Origin: Stentor coeruleus
Lineage: Eukaryota > Ciliophora > Heterotrichea > Heterotrichida > Stentoridae
Assembly (NCBI GenBank): GCA_001970955.1
Contig: MPUH01000147.1
Span: 1 to 64,000, forward strand
DNA length: 64,000 nt
Direction of reading: 5' to 3'
The notes under the pieces were generated by a model. It was given only the letters and a program-made list of their open reading frames with translations. It ran no database searches and was not told where the DNA came from. A program made the translations under genes and the position numbers. Positions 31,152 to 42,681 of this stretch are shown here, in pieces. Position 1 is the stretch's first letter. The number at the start of each line of letters is the position of its first letter.

Positions 31152-31697
31152 CTAAGTATGATTAAATCTATTACGAGGATTGGTTCTTTGTTGATTAGGA
31201 TGTTCTTTATACTCTAAATACACTGAATCATTAAGGTTCCATATTTTTTTCAAAGTCTCTTTCACTGAGTTTTTCACCGAAAGGTCCTGTCCTGTGCGGA
31301 TCCAAATGGAAAAAATGTCTTCGGTTGGTCGAATCGAAACAACAACTCCACAAATCTCGTTATTCACATCAAATTGTTCACCAATCATGTTTATGAGCAA
31401 CTCTTCCCAAAACACTGAGGCAGCTCCTTTTTTAATACGTAAAATCCAACGAGCTCCTTTTTTGTTAGCCTCATCTTCCCACGTTGGTTTTATTCCTTCT
31501 TGAAACACATGATAATCAGTGTTCACAGGAACATCATCTGGTTTTTTTAAATGAGAATAATATTGCCAAAACTCTTCTATTGTACCAAAACTCCCTAAAA
31601 ACTTGATAGCATCTTCATAGTCTGTAGCTTTTTTATTACTATCACTAATACTGTACCAATAAGAGTATTTTTTTTCAAGAGGAGTCCCTGAGTTCAT
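31152..31697 (-). CDS. eIF4E family, 4EHP/eIF4E2-like cap-binding protein
   Basis: 181 residues from ATG at 31695-31697; the frame extends 11 codons upstream without another ATG. Segments closely follow 4EHP: YSYWYS, then FGTIEEFWQYYSHLKKPDDV, FQEGIKPTWEDEANKKGARW, EEICGVVVSIR-like NEICGVVVSIRPTEDIFSIW. Cap-stacking aromatic positions follow the 4EHP pattern (Tyr/Trp), and the Trp-Glu pair in PTWEDE is kept. 4EHP proteins bind the mRNA cap without binding eIF4G and so usually repress translation. Whether that holds in ciliates is inference. Divergent from the FAM135-like gene with 72 bp between starts. Confidence 0.88.
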   Translation of the reverse strand: MNSGTPLEKKYSYWYSISDSNKKATDYEDAIKFLGSFGTIEEFWQYYSHLKKPDDVPVNTDYHVFQEGIKPTWEDEANKKGARWILRIKKGAASVFWEELLINMIGEQFDVNNEICGVVVSIRPTEDIFSIWIRTGQDLSVKNSVKETLKKIWNLNDSVYLEYKEHPNQQRTNPRNRFNHT

Positions 31698-31769
31698 TTT
31701 ATTATAATAAAAGATTTCCACAGGTACCAATCATATTTTTTATATAGTAATTCTTATAAATATATTTAA

Positions 31770-33956
31770 ATGTCTTTACGATGCATAGTTGAGTTTTCTC
31801 TACACCTAGACACATTTAGAAACATAGACCTTTATCATCAAGGCCTTTATAAGATAAGAGCTTCTATACAAAAAAACACAGTTTTTGCTTATCCTTACAA
31901 CAACTTATCTCGCTATTCCTCACAAGTTCTTACAGACCCTCACAATATATCATCATCGAAACTTGAAGAGACTTATTTGGACTCAAGAACTTTCCTTGTG
32001 AGATATTTCGATGAGACAGTAAAAATTGACGAAATTTATTACTTCAGAATTGAAGTGGATGTTGAAAAAAATTTGCAGCAAAGCCAGTTCCTCCTAAGGT
32101 TTGAGCTTTTCTTCACAGATTTAAATGGGAAAGTGACCCCAGAAGAAGCTAAAGATACAGCTGAGAATCAAATCGTTTTCGATAAAGTTTCAAATGCTGA
32201 GTTTCTATTAGGATTCCCAAAAAGTTTTCAAAGTATGTTTGTTCCAATAGTCTTTGATGATAACCATTGCTGTTTAATGAATGGTCTTGTGCATTATTTA
32301 TTATTAGACTATAAGTTCAGGCCTTTATTTTTAAACTGGCCTTCTGATGTTACTGAAGGACTTGCATCAGCTTTATTTCGTAGCAACCACAAGTCAGGCA
32401 GAGAATATATAGGATCATCATTAACAGATACAACATATTCAAAATTCATGACCCCATTGTCTAAAACATATGCTAGACTTAGAGAATATTACTTATCTGT
32501 TATCCAAAAATGTCTTACAGAAACCCAAAGACATCTTTTACAACTTTATTATGTCCCACCAATACTTAGTTTGCCTGGTTCACCAATTCATATTCCTAAT
32601 CAGTCGAACTGTATAGAAAGAGTCTCAATAGGGAATTTAAATGAATCAGATTCAGATTCAGTAAGTGAAGAACGTCCTGGATCGACTCATCGTTTTAGTC
32701 AAAGAGTAGCTTCACATGATGCTAAGAAAATCGCTACATGTATGATGGCTGAACTTAGCATGGTCTCAGGGCAGATTTTTCAGCTCTGGCATCGACTACA
32801 AGAAATTATCCCAACTTGTAGTGACCAGTTAGTTAATGTTTTAAGAGAAAAATATAATGTTGGTAAAAGACAGTTACTTAGTACAGGACTTATAAGAAAA
32901 GTTCTTAGGTCAGCTGATATTGGTTTATTGGCTGACCCAAATAAAGCTGATCATTGTAAAATTATTGCTGCAAACAAAAGGAAGAGTAATGCTGATGTTA
33001 TTGAAAAACATAAGATTTTAATTGAAAAAAGCTTTGAGGTCAAAGCTGGTAGTCAGCCAATACTTATTGAAGAGTTTTATATACATGATAGGACTTTACC
33101 CTCTGGCCCAATGGAACTTTGTGGAGCTGCATCTAATTTTTTTGCCAGGGATATAAGAAGAAGAGAAGCGAGTACTCATTTGATTGTGCTTGTTCATGGG
33201 TTTCAAGGAAGTTCAAGTGATTTGAGGATTATCAAGAATATGCTTTGTGTGAGTTTCCCAAATAATTTGTATTTATGTTCTTCAAGTAATGATAAAGATT
33301 CAGAATCATCAATTTATGTGCTTGGGAAGAGGCTGTCTGATGAAATCAGACAATATTTGAAAGAAAATTGTGTACTTAGCTTAGGAAGAATAAGTTTTAT
33401 CGGCCATTCTTTAGGTGGGATAATAATCCGAGCAGCACTTCCATTTCTTGAAGAGTTCTCAGACCGCATGCATCTTTTTATGTCATTTTCTAGTCCTCAT
33501 CTTGGTATAATTGAAGGGTGTTCTAAGCTTATTCGTGCTGGGTTATGGGTTCTCAACAACTTCAAGCGTTGTGAAAGCTTAAAACAGCTATCTTTCACAG
33601 ATTCCTTAAAAATAGAAGAATGTGCCTTATACAAACTCGCAAATGAAAAAGGTTGTGAATGGTTCACACATATGGTAGTAATGAGTTCTCCTCAAGATCT
33701 TTACAGTCCGCATTATTCAGCCCGCATTGAAGTCCATGAAGGTCTGAATAAATACGGGGAAAACGGGGACTACCTTCGTAAAATGGCTCAAAAAATCATA
33801 GAAGGCCGCGAACGGATTCACAGGATTGATGTGGACTTCAGCCTTCCAAGCAACAATTTCGATAACTGGATTGGCCGAGCAGGGCATATTGAGTTTTTAG
33901 AAAACCATATATTCATGAAAACCCTAGCTTATCTTCATCCTGAATTTTTTGAATAA
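31770..33956 (+). CDS. FAM135-like protein with C-terminal serine esterase domain
   Basis: 728 residues from ATG at 31770. The N-terminal half has the FAM135 layout (VEFSLHLDTFRNIDLYHQG at the start, matching the DUF3657-type region). The C-terminal third is an alpha/beta-hydrolase of the DUF676 type: HLIVLVHGFQGSSSDLR near 468, nucleophile elbow IGHSLGGIIIR near 542, FSSPHLGI near 575, and a possible catalytic His in the C-terminal GRAGHIEFLENH. A lipase or esterase is predicted; the substrate is unknown. Confidence 0.85.
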   Translation: MSLRCIVEFSLHLDTFRNIDLYHQGLYKIRASIQKNTVFAYPYNNLSRYSSQVLTDPHNISSSKLEETYLDSRTFLVRYFDETVKIDEIYYFRIEVDVEKNLQQSQFLLRFELFFTDLNGKVTPEEAKDTAENQIVFDKVSNAEFLLGFPKSFQSMFVPIVFDDNHCCLMNGLVHYLLLDYKFRPLFLNWPSDVTEGLASALFRSNHKSGREYIGSSLTDTTYSKFMTPLSKTYARLREYYLSVIQKCLTETQRHLLQLYYVPPILSLPGSPIHIPNQSNCIERVSIGNLNESDSDSVSEERPGSTHRFSQRVASHDAKKIATCMMAELSMVSGQIFQLWHRLQEIIPTCSDQLVNVLREKYNVGKRQLLSTGLIRKVLRSADIGLLADPNKADHCKIIAANKRKSNADVIEKHKILIEKSFEVKAGSQPILIEEFYIHDRTLPSGPMELCGAASNFFARDIRRREASTHLIVLVHGFQGSSSDLRIIKNMLCVSFPNNLYLCSSSNDKDSESSIYVLGKRLSDEIRQYLKENCVLSLGRISFIGHSLGGIIIRAALPFLEEFSDRMHLFMSFSSPHLGIIEGCSKLIRAGLWVLNNFKRCESLKQLSFTDSLKIEECALYKLANEKGCEWFTHMVVMSSPQDLYSPHYSARIEVHEGLNKYGENGDYLRKMAQKIIEGRERIHRIDVDFSLPSNNFDNWIGRAGHIEFLENHIFMKTLAYLHPEFFE

Positions 33957-34099
33957 ACCCTGCAATTTTAGCTTATCCTAACTATGTGAGATATAAATGG
34001 CATTTTCGTTAGTAATAGTCCTGTGGCTAAAACTTCCATAAATGCCAATATTAATAGCTAGCTTTATAAGCCAAGCGGATATTTTAAATAAGTAATTAC

Positions 34100-36253
34100 T
34101 TAAGCTTTAAGAACTTTAGTAGCTTTATGAAGTGCTGAGACAATTTTTAGCATCACTTGAGGAACATTGTCTTTAAATCCAATCATTGAGATCAAAGCTA
34201 TAATCTGTTTGTCTTTACGTTCTAAATCATTTATCAATTGGATGATTTTGTCTTCGTAGACTGATATTGAACTCTCCACAGCTCTGAAAGTTGCTTCACT
34301 AGCTTTGCTTTGGGCTTTGGGTTTTTGCTTTTCTTCATTAAGTTCCTTTTGAAGTTCAAAGAAATCTTGGCTCATTTTCTGGTTTTCTTCAAGGATTTTG
34401 CGGTTTTCTTCTTCAAGCAACTCGACATTATATTTTAAAACATTGTTAACTTGAACAGCATCATCAAGTCGATCTTTTATAACTTTATTTACAGTGTTTT
34501 GCATGGCTTCAGCGATTTTTTTATGGAGAATAATGTTTTCTTCTTTGGCCCATTGAAGGCTTTCGTTAAGTTTTTTTATTTTTTCTTCAAGATTTTTTAT
34601 TTGGTCTCTGGCGTCACAAAGTTCGCTTACTGCGGCGAATTCTTTTGTGTTTACTGAGGACATTTCTAAGTCTTTTTGTTTGAGTTTTTCTGAGAAGCTT
34701 TGCTTTTTTTTAGCGATTTTGCTTTCTAAGTCTAGGTATTTTATTGAAAGTTTTTTGTATTCCATGTAGATGTTAGCTTTTTCATTTAGGACGCTGTCAA
34801 TTTTAGCTTTATACTCATTGTGGAGTTCGATTATTTGGGTTTTTCCAGCTTTTAAGGCTTCGAATATTGTTGAATTGAAGCTTTTCAGTCTTTCAATCTC
34901 GTTTTTATAGTCTTGCAAGGTGGAGTCAGAAGTGATGGCAGGGGTAAAGAATGGGATTTCAATGGTTTCTACAGTTTTTGAAGCTCTTCTTTCAGCTTCT
35001 GTGAGTTTCTCTTGAGAAAGACTTAGTTCTTTGTTTAAATATGCGACTTTCTCTAAATATTTGCTTTCGGTTATCTGAAAAGCACTAATTTTCCCTTGAA
35101 ACATAGTATTTTTCCCTTCAAGATCTTGCAGTTTCCTTCTAAGACCATTGAATTCTTGAGTTTGATGCTGATACATCATTTCCAACTCACGAAATCTATT
35201 GAATTCTACATGAAGATGAGGGTTTTCTTCTATAACCAAAGGACGAGACTCTAGTTTTTGCACTTTTGCTTTTAAAGAATCGATTTCTTGCTGTTTTTCA
35301 TTCAAAACCATCTGATACTCTGTGAGGTTGCTGACAAATTCCTTGATTTTCCCTAGTTTATCGTCAGTTGCTGACTTTTCCTTTTCTATAAGCACAGCAG
35401 TTAGTTGTTTATACATAAAATTCTTCTGCTTTTCATATTCCTGCGATTTTTTAACAGCTTCTTCCATACTCAAACGCATTTTCTCGCATTCTTCCTTGAG
35501 TTTCTCAGCCTTTTCTCCTTCTAACCTTAGTTTTTCTTTGGTTTCTTCATGGTCCATGACAAGTTTTTCATACTTTTCCTTTTGATCCAAAAGCATAGGG
35601 AGTTTCTTCTTATACTCTTCAATGAAAAACCTAATTTTATCATCTTTTTCCTTTATATTTATCTCCATATCTTTAAGCTTCTTGTCAAATCCATTAGAAG
35701 ACTCATCAAGATAAAGCGGTGGAACTTGAAACATTGGGCTTTTCAACAAATTAGGACTGGTTTTTATAGTTTCTTTATCTTTAACCCTTCTTTCCAGTTC
35801 TGATTTCTCGCTTTGAAGCTGTTTGATTTCCTGTTCTTTTTTACTTATTTCCGCTTTGAGCACTTCTACTAAAACCTTATTTGGACTTGATATTTTGTCT
35901 GAATTCTTCATTATACACTCCATTTGGTTTTTCATTTGGTCAATATGAACTTTGTATATAGATTCATTTGATGATAAAGCTTCAAGTTTTTGACTTAAAA
36001 TTTGGTTTTGGGATTCTAAAGATGAGAATTCACGGATATGATTAAAAGTTTTAGATTCAAGGTCTTGTTCAAGTTGCTGGATTTTTGTGTTTTTAAGATT
36101 CAGCTCGTTGGACAGGATTTTGTTTTCAGTTCGTATGGACTCTATAGAAAGTTGGGTTTCGTGAAGACGAACTTCGAGGATATTTTTTTCCTTTTCAACA
36201 GATTTTTCGATTGCGTCTATAAGGTCAAGTTTGAACTCTTTATTCCACATCAT
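34100..36253 (-). CDS. long coiled-coil protein
   Basis: 717 residues from the first of two adjacent ATGs (36251-36253). Almost the whole length predicts coiled coil (KEKNILEVRLHETQLSIES near the start, KLESRPLVIEENPHLHVEF mid-way, VNKVIKDRLDDAVQVNNVL late). A short non-coil patch near 165-185 contains PNLLKSPMFQVPPLY. The C-terminal 45 residues (IIALISMIGFKDNVPQVMLK) look globular. Such proteins usually scaffold centrosomes, basal bodies or Golgi in ciliates, but no family marker was recognised. Confidence 0.8.
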   Translation of the reverse strand: MMWNKEFKLDLIDAIEKSVEKEKNILEVRLHETQLSIESIRTENKILSNELNLKNTKIQQLEQDLESKTFNHIREFSSLESQNQILSQKLEALSSNESIYKVHIDQMKNQMECIMKNSDKISSPNKVLVEVLKAEISKKEQEIKQLQSEKSELERRVKDKETIKTSPNLLKSPMFQVPPLYLDESSNGFDKKLKDMEINIKEKDDKIRFFIEEYKKKLPMLLDQKEKYEKLVMDHEETKEKLRLEGEKAEKLKEECEKMRLSMEEAVKKSQEYEKQKNFMYKQLTAVLIEKEKSATDDKLGKIKEFVSNLTEYQMVLNEKQQEIDSLKAKVQKLESRPLVIEENPHLHVEFNRFRELEMMYQHQTQEFNGLRRKLQDLEGKNTMFQGKISAFQITESKYLEKVAYLNKELSLSQEKLTEAERRASKTVETIEIPFFTPAITSDSTLQDYKNEIERLKSFNSTIFEALKAGKTQIIELHNEYKAKIDSVLNEKANIYMEYKKLSIKYLDLESKIAKKKQSFSEKLKQKDLEMSSVNTKEFAAVSELCDARDQIKNLEEKIKKLNESLQWAKEENIILHKKIAEAMQNTVNKVIKDRLDDAVQVNNVLKYNVELLEEENRKILEENQKMSQDFFELQKELNEEKQKPKAQSKASEATFRAVESSISVYEDKIIQLINDLERKDKQIIALISMIGFKDNVPQVMLKIVSALHKATKVLKA

Positions 36254-37132
36254 GAGCAAATATTCTAAATTATTTTAAAGTTATTCAGATAAAATGAAAA
36301 GGATACTAGTTTGTTATTAAAAAGTTTGGCATGCTTTATGAGTGTAGATGATTTTAATAAAAAATATTAGTAGTAGTTATATAGATTTGTATTTATCTTG
36401 TTAAGATATGTTTTTTAAAATAAAGATTTAGAGGAGTATTGGTTTATTAATAGGATGAGCAATACAGAAAATAAGAAAATTTTATAGTTTTAGCATAAGG
36501 CTAATGGGAATAAAAGTTAAGAAGTATTTTTTACTATTTTAAGAGGGTCGAAACTTAATTTTTATAAATAATATAAAAAGCCTTATATACTTTAAATCTA
36601 CATAAATACTCTTTACCCAAATCCTACAAAAGGCTTATTAAAATTTTTGGATTTAAAAAAAAATACAATTTTTATTTATTCACACAAACAGCACTATAAT
36701 TTATTCCACCTATCAAAAATCATTTAAATATTGCTCACAACCCATCAAAAATAATATTACCTTTAAACCCTCATTATCTTCTGTTATCCTATTAACTCCA
36801 CCTCTCTTTGCTATTTTCGATCCGCATTTCCCGTTTTTCCTTTCCCATAAATATAAATCTTCACATAATTCATTCCTCAAAATAAAAAAATCCAGTATTT
36901 TAAATCAAATTCCTCAAATCTTCATCCAAAACCTAGCTTCTCTAAATGATTACAATATCGCAAATATTACAAAAGCAAGTTTTTTTCCATACATATTTTG
37001 CATTATCCAAGACAATAATAGTGTTCTAGTCAACTTTCTATACATTCCTAAGATTATATATATTTAAATCTAACAATCATTTATTTACTAATATTCAAAG
37101 CTTATAAATAATAACCAGTTCTATAAACAACT
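36254..37132. other. AT-rich spacer with a G-poor tract
   Basis: No gene is seen. About 36600-36960 is C-rich and nearly free of G on the plus strand, a bias also present at 27540-28020. It precedes the gene at 37133. Confidence 0.45.
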
Positions 37133-37645
37133 ATGGAAAATCAAAAAAAAGTTCACTCTCTAACTGATAAACGGGAAAGTCACAATATCCCGTATAAGTT
37201 TCCTCAAAAGACCTCAATTAACGCAATTTTATCAAGTCCTAGCTCACGTAAAATATATGAAAAAAGCTTGATTGAGGAGGAAACAACTTGTTTGACAAAA
37301 AATATGTTTATAACACCTTACAGCGACGTTTCACAAGAACATAAAAAGAGCCCAACTATGATAGAATTTTTACATGAAAAGCCTGAAAGTTTATCTTTGG
37401 ATTATGAATTTCCTTATCGGGCTGAAATGTCAGAAGACAATACAGGCGTATTTTCTACTATGGTTAAAATGAAATCGCAAATCAATTTTTTATCAACACG
37501 GCTAATCAAATATAAAGATGTAATCAAAAGCCTTGATAAAGAAAATAGTACACTACGGCACAAAAAACAGATACTGCAAGAAAAACTTAAAAGTAAATTT
37601 GAAAAGAAAAAAGAAAAGAGATTATGCTTTAAGTGGTGTATTTAA
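37133..37645 (+). CDS. hypothetical protein with C-terminal coiled coil
   Basis: 170 residues from ATG at 37133. The first 100 residues are polar and probably disordered (SLTDKRESHNIPYKFPQK). Residues about 110-160 predict a coiled coil ending in a basic run (KFEKKKEKRLCFKW). No family was recognised and there is no membrane segment. Codon use and flanks resemble neighbouring genes, so it is probably real. Confidence 0.55.
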   Translation: MENQKKVHSLTDKRESHNIPYKFPQKTSINAILSSPSSRKIYEKSLIEEETTCLTKNMFITPYSDVSQEHKKSPTMIEFLHEKPESLSLDYEFPYRAEMSEDNTGVFSTMVKMKSQINFLSTRLIKYKDVIKSLDKENSTLRHKKQILQEKLKSKFEKKKEKRLCFKWCI

Positions 37646-38800
37646 TTAGTCTAATAATTAATATATGCTATTTATAAAAGTTGTTTAAAGTATATGGTAA
37701 TTTTCTCCAGTAACTCTAAAAGAGATTGAATTGGCTTTGGCGAAATTTTTTAGAATCCAGGCTTAAGTTGATCTCTTATTATCGCCCATTAGGGTTTTAT
37801 TATGTTTCACCTCTTATCTTCACTGCATCTCCTCATAAAAAGTTGCTGGAGGTGATTTGAATAAGTCAGGAACAATAAAAGACGCTCTTAAAAATTAAGC
37901 GTTTTTTTTTTATATATTCGATTAAACTAATAAACTGAGACTAGCTTATGGTTTTTTGAAACAATTCGATCATTGTAGTGGTCGCATTAGGCAAGAAATT
38001 GATTTTAGCCATAATACTTGCTTAAAAAGGTTTTAATATTTGTGCAGCTTTGTATTTTTTTATCATTACAGGCGTGGATTAAAAAAAATCATAATTATTT
38101 ATAAATATATATGGGAATAAAGGACTTTTTGTATCGAAAAACCTCTAAATTTTACTTTTCTTCATTCAAAATAAAAATATTCAGATTGATTCTAAAACTC
38201 TAAAAGCATTTTATGACTATAATTTACTTAATCAAATTATATGTTAAAGCTATGAGAATAAGTTTTATAAAATATTAATGATAATTCTGAGTAATGAAAA
38301 AGACCATTAATAAGCTTGCTTCATGGAAATCTTTAAAAATATACACATTATTTTAGAATGCATAGTAAAGTTTAAAATACGTAATAAATTATAAATAATT
38401 AGAAACTATGCATTATATAAATTATAAAGCAATCTTATTATTATTATCCTATTTCTATATTTAAATATCCATATCCTTTGATGAAGTTTTTTTTTTTTCA
38501 GTTTTACCATTTGCATTATATTTTCTTGGTAGTATTGAAATTAAAAACTCCTAATAATAAAATAAAATCTTTCAAAAACATTAACTAAAAAAGCCAGCTT
38601 CTACTAAAACACTTCACCACATCTTTAAAAACACTCAACTTATTAAAAAAATTTATCTACCCAAGCTTTTACTTTTATCTTAAACCTATCATTATCAACA
38701 CATCTATCTTTCCAAAGACATTCTAAAATAAAAATTTCTAACACATTATCTATTTTCACATGGATTATCCTAACAACAAACTTTATACATGAATTAATAA
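37646..38800. other. AT-rich spacer
   Basis: About 1.15 kb with no supported gene. The last 220 bp before 38801 are C-rich and G-poor on the plus strand, like other upstream regions here. This would be the old promoter region of the SRP54 relic. Confidence 0.45.
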
Positions 38801-40365
<1,565 letters not shown>

Positions 40366-40375
40366 TAGTTATTAA

Positions 40376-40873
40376 TTATTGAATAAGGCATTTGCATACT
40401 GAACAAGTCATAGAAGGGTTTGAATCTTTAATGATTTTTTCATAATCACTTAATTGGTCTATAAACCCAGCATTAGGTTCAGTAATCGGGTGTTTGTGTT
40501 TAACAGTCTTCAAAGCTTTGCGACAAGTCAATCCATACTTTTTAATCAAATACGAAATTACAATAGTCGGACTTCTCGATTGTCCTTGCATACAATAAAC
40601 TAAAACTCGTCCATCAGTATTAATCGCTGATTCTATAAAATCATAAGCTTCAGCAAAATACGCTCCTATGTTAAAATCAAAGGTTTCTTGGATGTTGAGT
40701 TTTTTGTATATAAAAGTCTCAGCAAAAGAAGGCCCAACTTCGCTACAGCAAATCAATACATGAGATATCGCTATAGACTTAAGTAAACTAAGGTTTTTAG
40801 CTGCAGAACTATTTCCAAGGTAGATATCATCTGTAATTCTATTGAGTATGTCTAGAGTAGGGAGTCCAGTCAT
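40376..40873 (-). CDS. dual-specificity protein phosphatase
   Basis: 165 residues. The catalytic loop VLVYCMQGQSRSPTIVISYL holds the CxxGxxR(S) signature (Cys-Met-Gln-Gly-Gln-Ser-Arg), and the upstream general-acid region is FDFNIGAYFAEAYDFI. Only the DUSP domain is present, with no kinase-interaction domain, so this is an atypical DUSP. The extreme C-terminus CSVCKC may bind metal. Its start lies 28 bp beyond the Arp3 stop on the same strand, so its promoter overlaps the end of the Arp3 gene. Confidence 0.9.
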   Translation of the reverse strand: MTGLPTLDILNRITDDIYLGNSSAAKNLSLLKSIAISHVLICCSEVGPSFAETFIYKKLNIQETFDFNIGAYFAEAYDFIESAINTDGRVLVYCMQGQSRSPTIVISYLIKKYGLTCRKALKTVKHKHPITEPNAGFIDQLSDYEKIIKDSNPSMTCSVCKCLIQ

Positions 40874-40901
40874 TTTAGATATTAATTGTTTCTATTACTA
40901 G

Positions 40902-42122
40902 TTAACCACCAAATACGACATTGCGACGAGCGATACTAGGTCCATATTCCAAGTACTGCTCACGGGTATGGACAACATTTTTGAAGTCACTTGATGAGGC
41001 GAACTGTGAGGCTCCATACCAAACTGCATATCTTTGTGTAGGAGGGGAGAATATTGAGCATTTTATAGGCTGAGGTTCCCTTCCAGAAGTCTCTCTGTAC
41101 TTTTTCAGTCTGTCATCAATACGTCTTTGCATCTCATCTCCTAGTCTTTTATTGAAATTATTGAACAAAGTTGTCCCTCCTGATAAGACAATATTAGAAT
41201 AAAGGTCTCTTCTTAAATCAATTGGGCAATTTTGTATGGTTGTATCAACACATTCATCTAAAGGTTTATCCCAATCCTTAGTCAGTTTGCCAGGGGAAAA
41301 GAAAACTTCAGGGCCAAGGAAACGTTCTGTGCCAACTTTAATCCGCAAAGGTGTCCCTGTTGTTTTACCCACTCCTTCATATATTCTAAATTTATCACTT
41401 CCAGGGTCAGCAAACTTTTTAACTTCTGATTCCATGGTTTTGCATACATAACAGAATTTTTCTTTGATTTCTCTTCCTACATCCATTATATCTTCTGGGT
41501 GAATTTGTTCTTTTCGATCTCTTAAAGCTTTGACTACATATTTTGTTATATCCCTTCCAGCTATTGGAATATGCTTAATACAAGAGCTTATAACATAACC
41601 ATGGGCTATTGGGATGATATGAGTAACCCCATCACCTGAGTCGATAACTGTTCCTGTTAATGTTTTGTTATCTTTATATGAATTGCAGCCAAAAAGTGCA
41701 AGTACAGCTTGAACACCAATATATAACCCTGCAACATCAAAGGTCTCAAACATGATTTCAGCCATTTGCTCACGGTTTTCTGGAGGGTTCATTGGAGGTT
41801 CAGTCAACATGAAAATATGTTCTTGAGGTTCAACTCGCATAAGAGAATATATACTCCTTTGCCAATACCTTTCAATTTCATCCCAGTTGTTAACTTGGCC
41901 CTCACGTACAGGAAAAGAAAGGTTGTGGGTTTGTTGGTTTCGGAAAGCTTCATCACCTATGAAATAATCCAGATCTTCACATTGCATACGACTTACTGGA
42001 ACACCTACTACTTCACGACAAGCTATAGCTGAAGGAATTATATAGTTTGGCTCATTATTACCGGCTAGACCAATTTTTGAATACCCTGAACCATTGTCAA
42101 AAATCACCACTGGCTTGTCCAT
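40902..42122 (-). CDS. actin-related protein 3 (Arp2/3 complex)
   Basis: 406 residues. The actin fold is clear (VIFDNGSGYSKIGLAGN, VIDSGDGVTHIIPI, LSGGTTLFNNFNKRL). Arp3-specific features are present: the GRDITKYVVKALRDR region, ERFLGPEVFFSPG, ECVDTTIQNCPIDLRRDLY, QRYAVWYGASQFAS, and an ending near ARRNVVFGG that matches CRHNPVFG. It should be a subunit of the complex that nucleates branched actin. The family is 415-420 residues, so length is normal. Confidence 0.93.
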   Translation of the reverse strand: MDKPVVIFDNGSGYSKIGLAGNNEPNYIIPSAIACREVVGVPVSRMQCEDLDYFIGDEAFRNQQTHNLSFPVREGQVNNWDEIERYWQRSIYSLMRVEPQEHIFMLTEPPMNPPENREQMAEIMFETFDVAGLYIGVQAVLALFGCNSYKDNKTLTGTVIDSGDGVTHIIPIAHGYVISSCIKHIPIAGRDITKYVVKALRDRKEQIHPEDIMDVGREIKEKFCYVCKTMESEVKKFADPGSDKFRIYEGVGKTTGTPLRIKVGTERFLGPEVFFSPGKLTKDWDKPLDECVDTTIQNCPIDLRRDLYSNIVLSGGTTLFNNFNKRLGDEMQRRIDDRLKKYRETSGREPQPIKCSIFSPPTQRYAVWYGASQFASSSDFKNVVHTREQYLEYGPSIARRNVVFGG

Positions 42123-42681
42123 TTATTTTCAACAATTTTCCCTTGGTTTGTCTTTTGGATTTTTAAGAATAAGGGTTTTGAAAAATCTTTGAGTTTAGAT
42201 GAGGCTTTTGTAGAGAAAAAATTTTGGATTGGAAATATTTTTTTAAGAGGTAGAAAGTTTTGGATGGAGTATAGAAGTTGGAAAGGAATTAGATAGAAAG
42301 ATTTTGTGGAGGATTAAAAATGTTGATTATAAGATTTTTTGGTTTGTTGAGGAAGTTTGATTTGATGCGGATTTTTTTTTTATGAAAATTGTTGTGAAAA
42401 GAGGGTTGAAATTTGTTTAGTTAGGATTAAGATGGGAGTTAGAGATTTTTAGGTGTGCTAGAGAATAAAGCTTTTAAGATTTATGAGAAAGTTTGCTTTA
42501 AGGTTGTTTAGATTTGGAAATTATACTTATATAGAGGTGATAATCTAAAATATATTTTTATGAATCATTTCCATCAATAATTCATTATCATACTTGATCT
42601 CGTTATCATTAAGTTTATTGTAAAGCATTAAACTCTTTGCTGTAATTTATTTATTATTTCCTAAAATTGAATATACAATAA
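42123..42681. promoter_or_regulatory. divergent intergenic region with composition switch (Arp3 / CDPK)
   Basis: 559 bp between divergent starts. From 42123 to about 42530 the plus strand is G-rich and C-poor. From about 42540 to 42681 it becomes C-containing and G-poor. The switch suggests two back-to-back upstream regions. No individual motif can be named. Confidence 0.4.

Noticed and set aside
31698-31730. Eleven-codon N-terminal extension of the eIF4E-like gene
   Set aside because: No ATG in the extension; the ATG at 31697 fits the family start.
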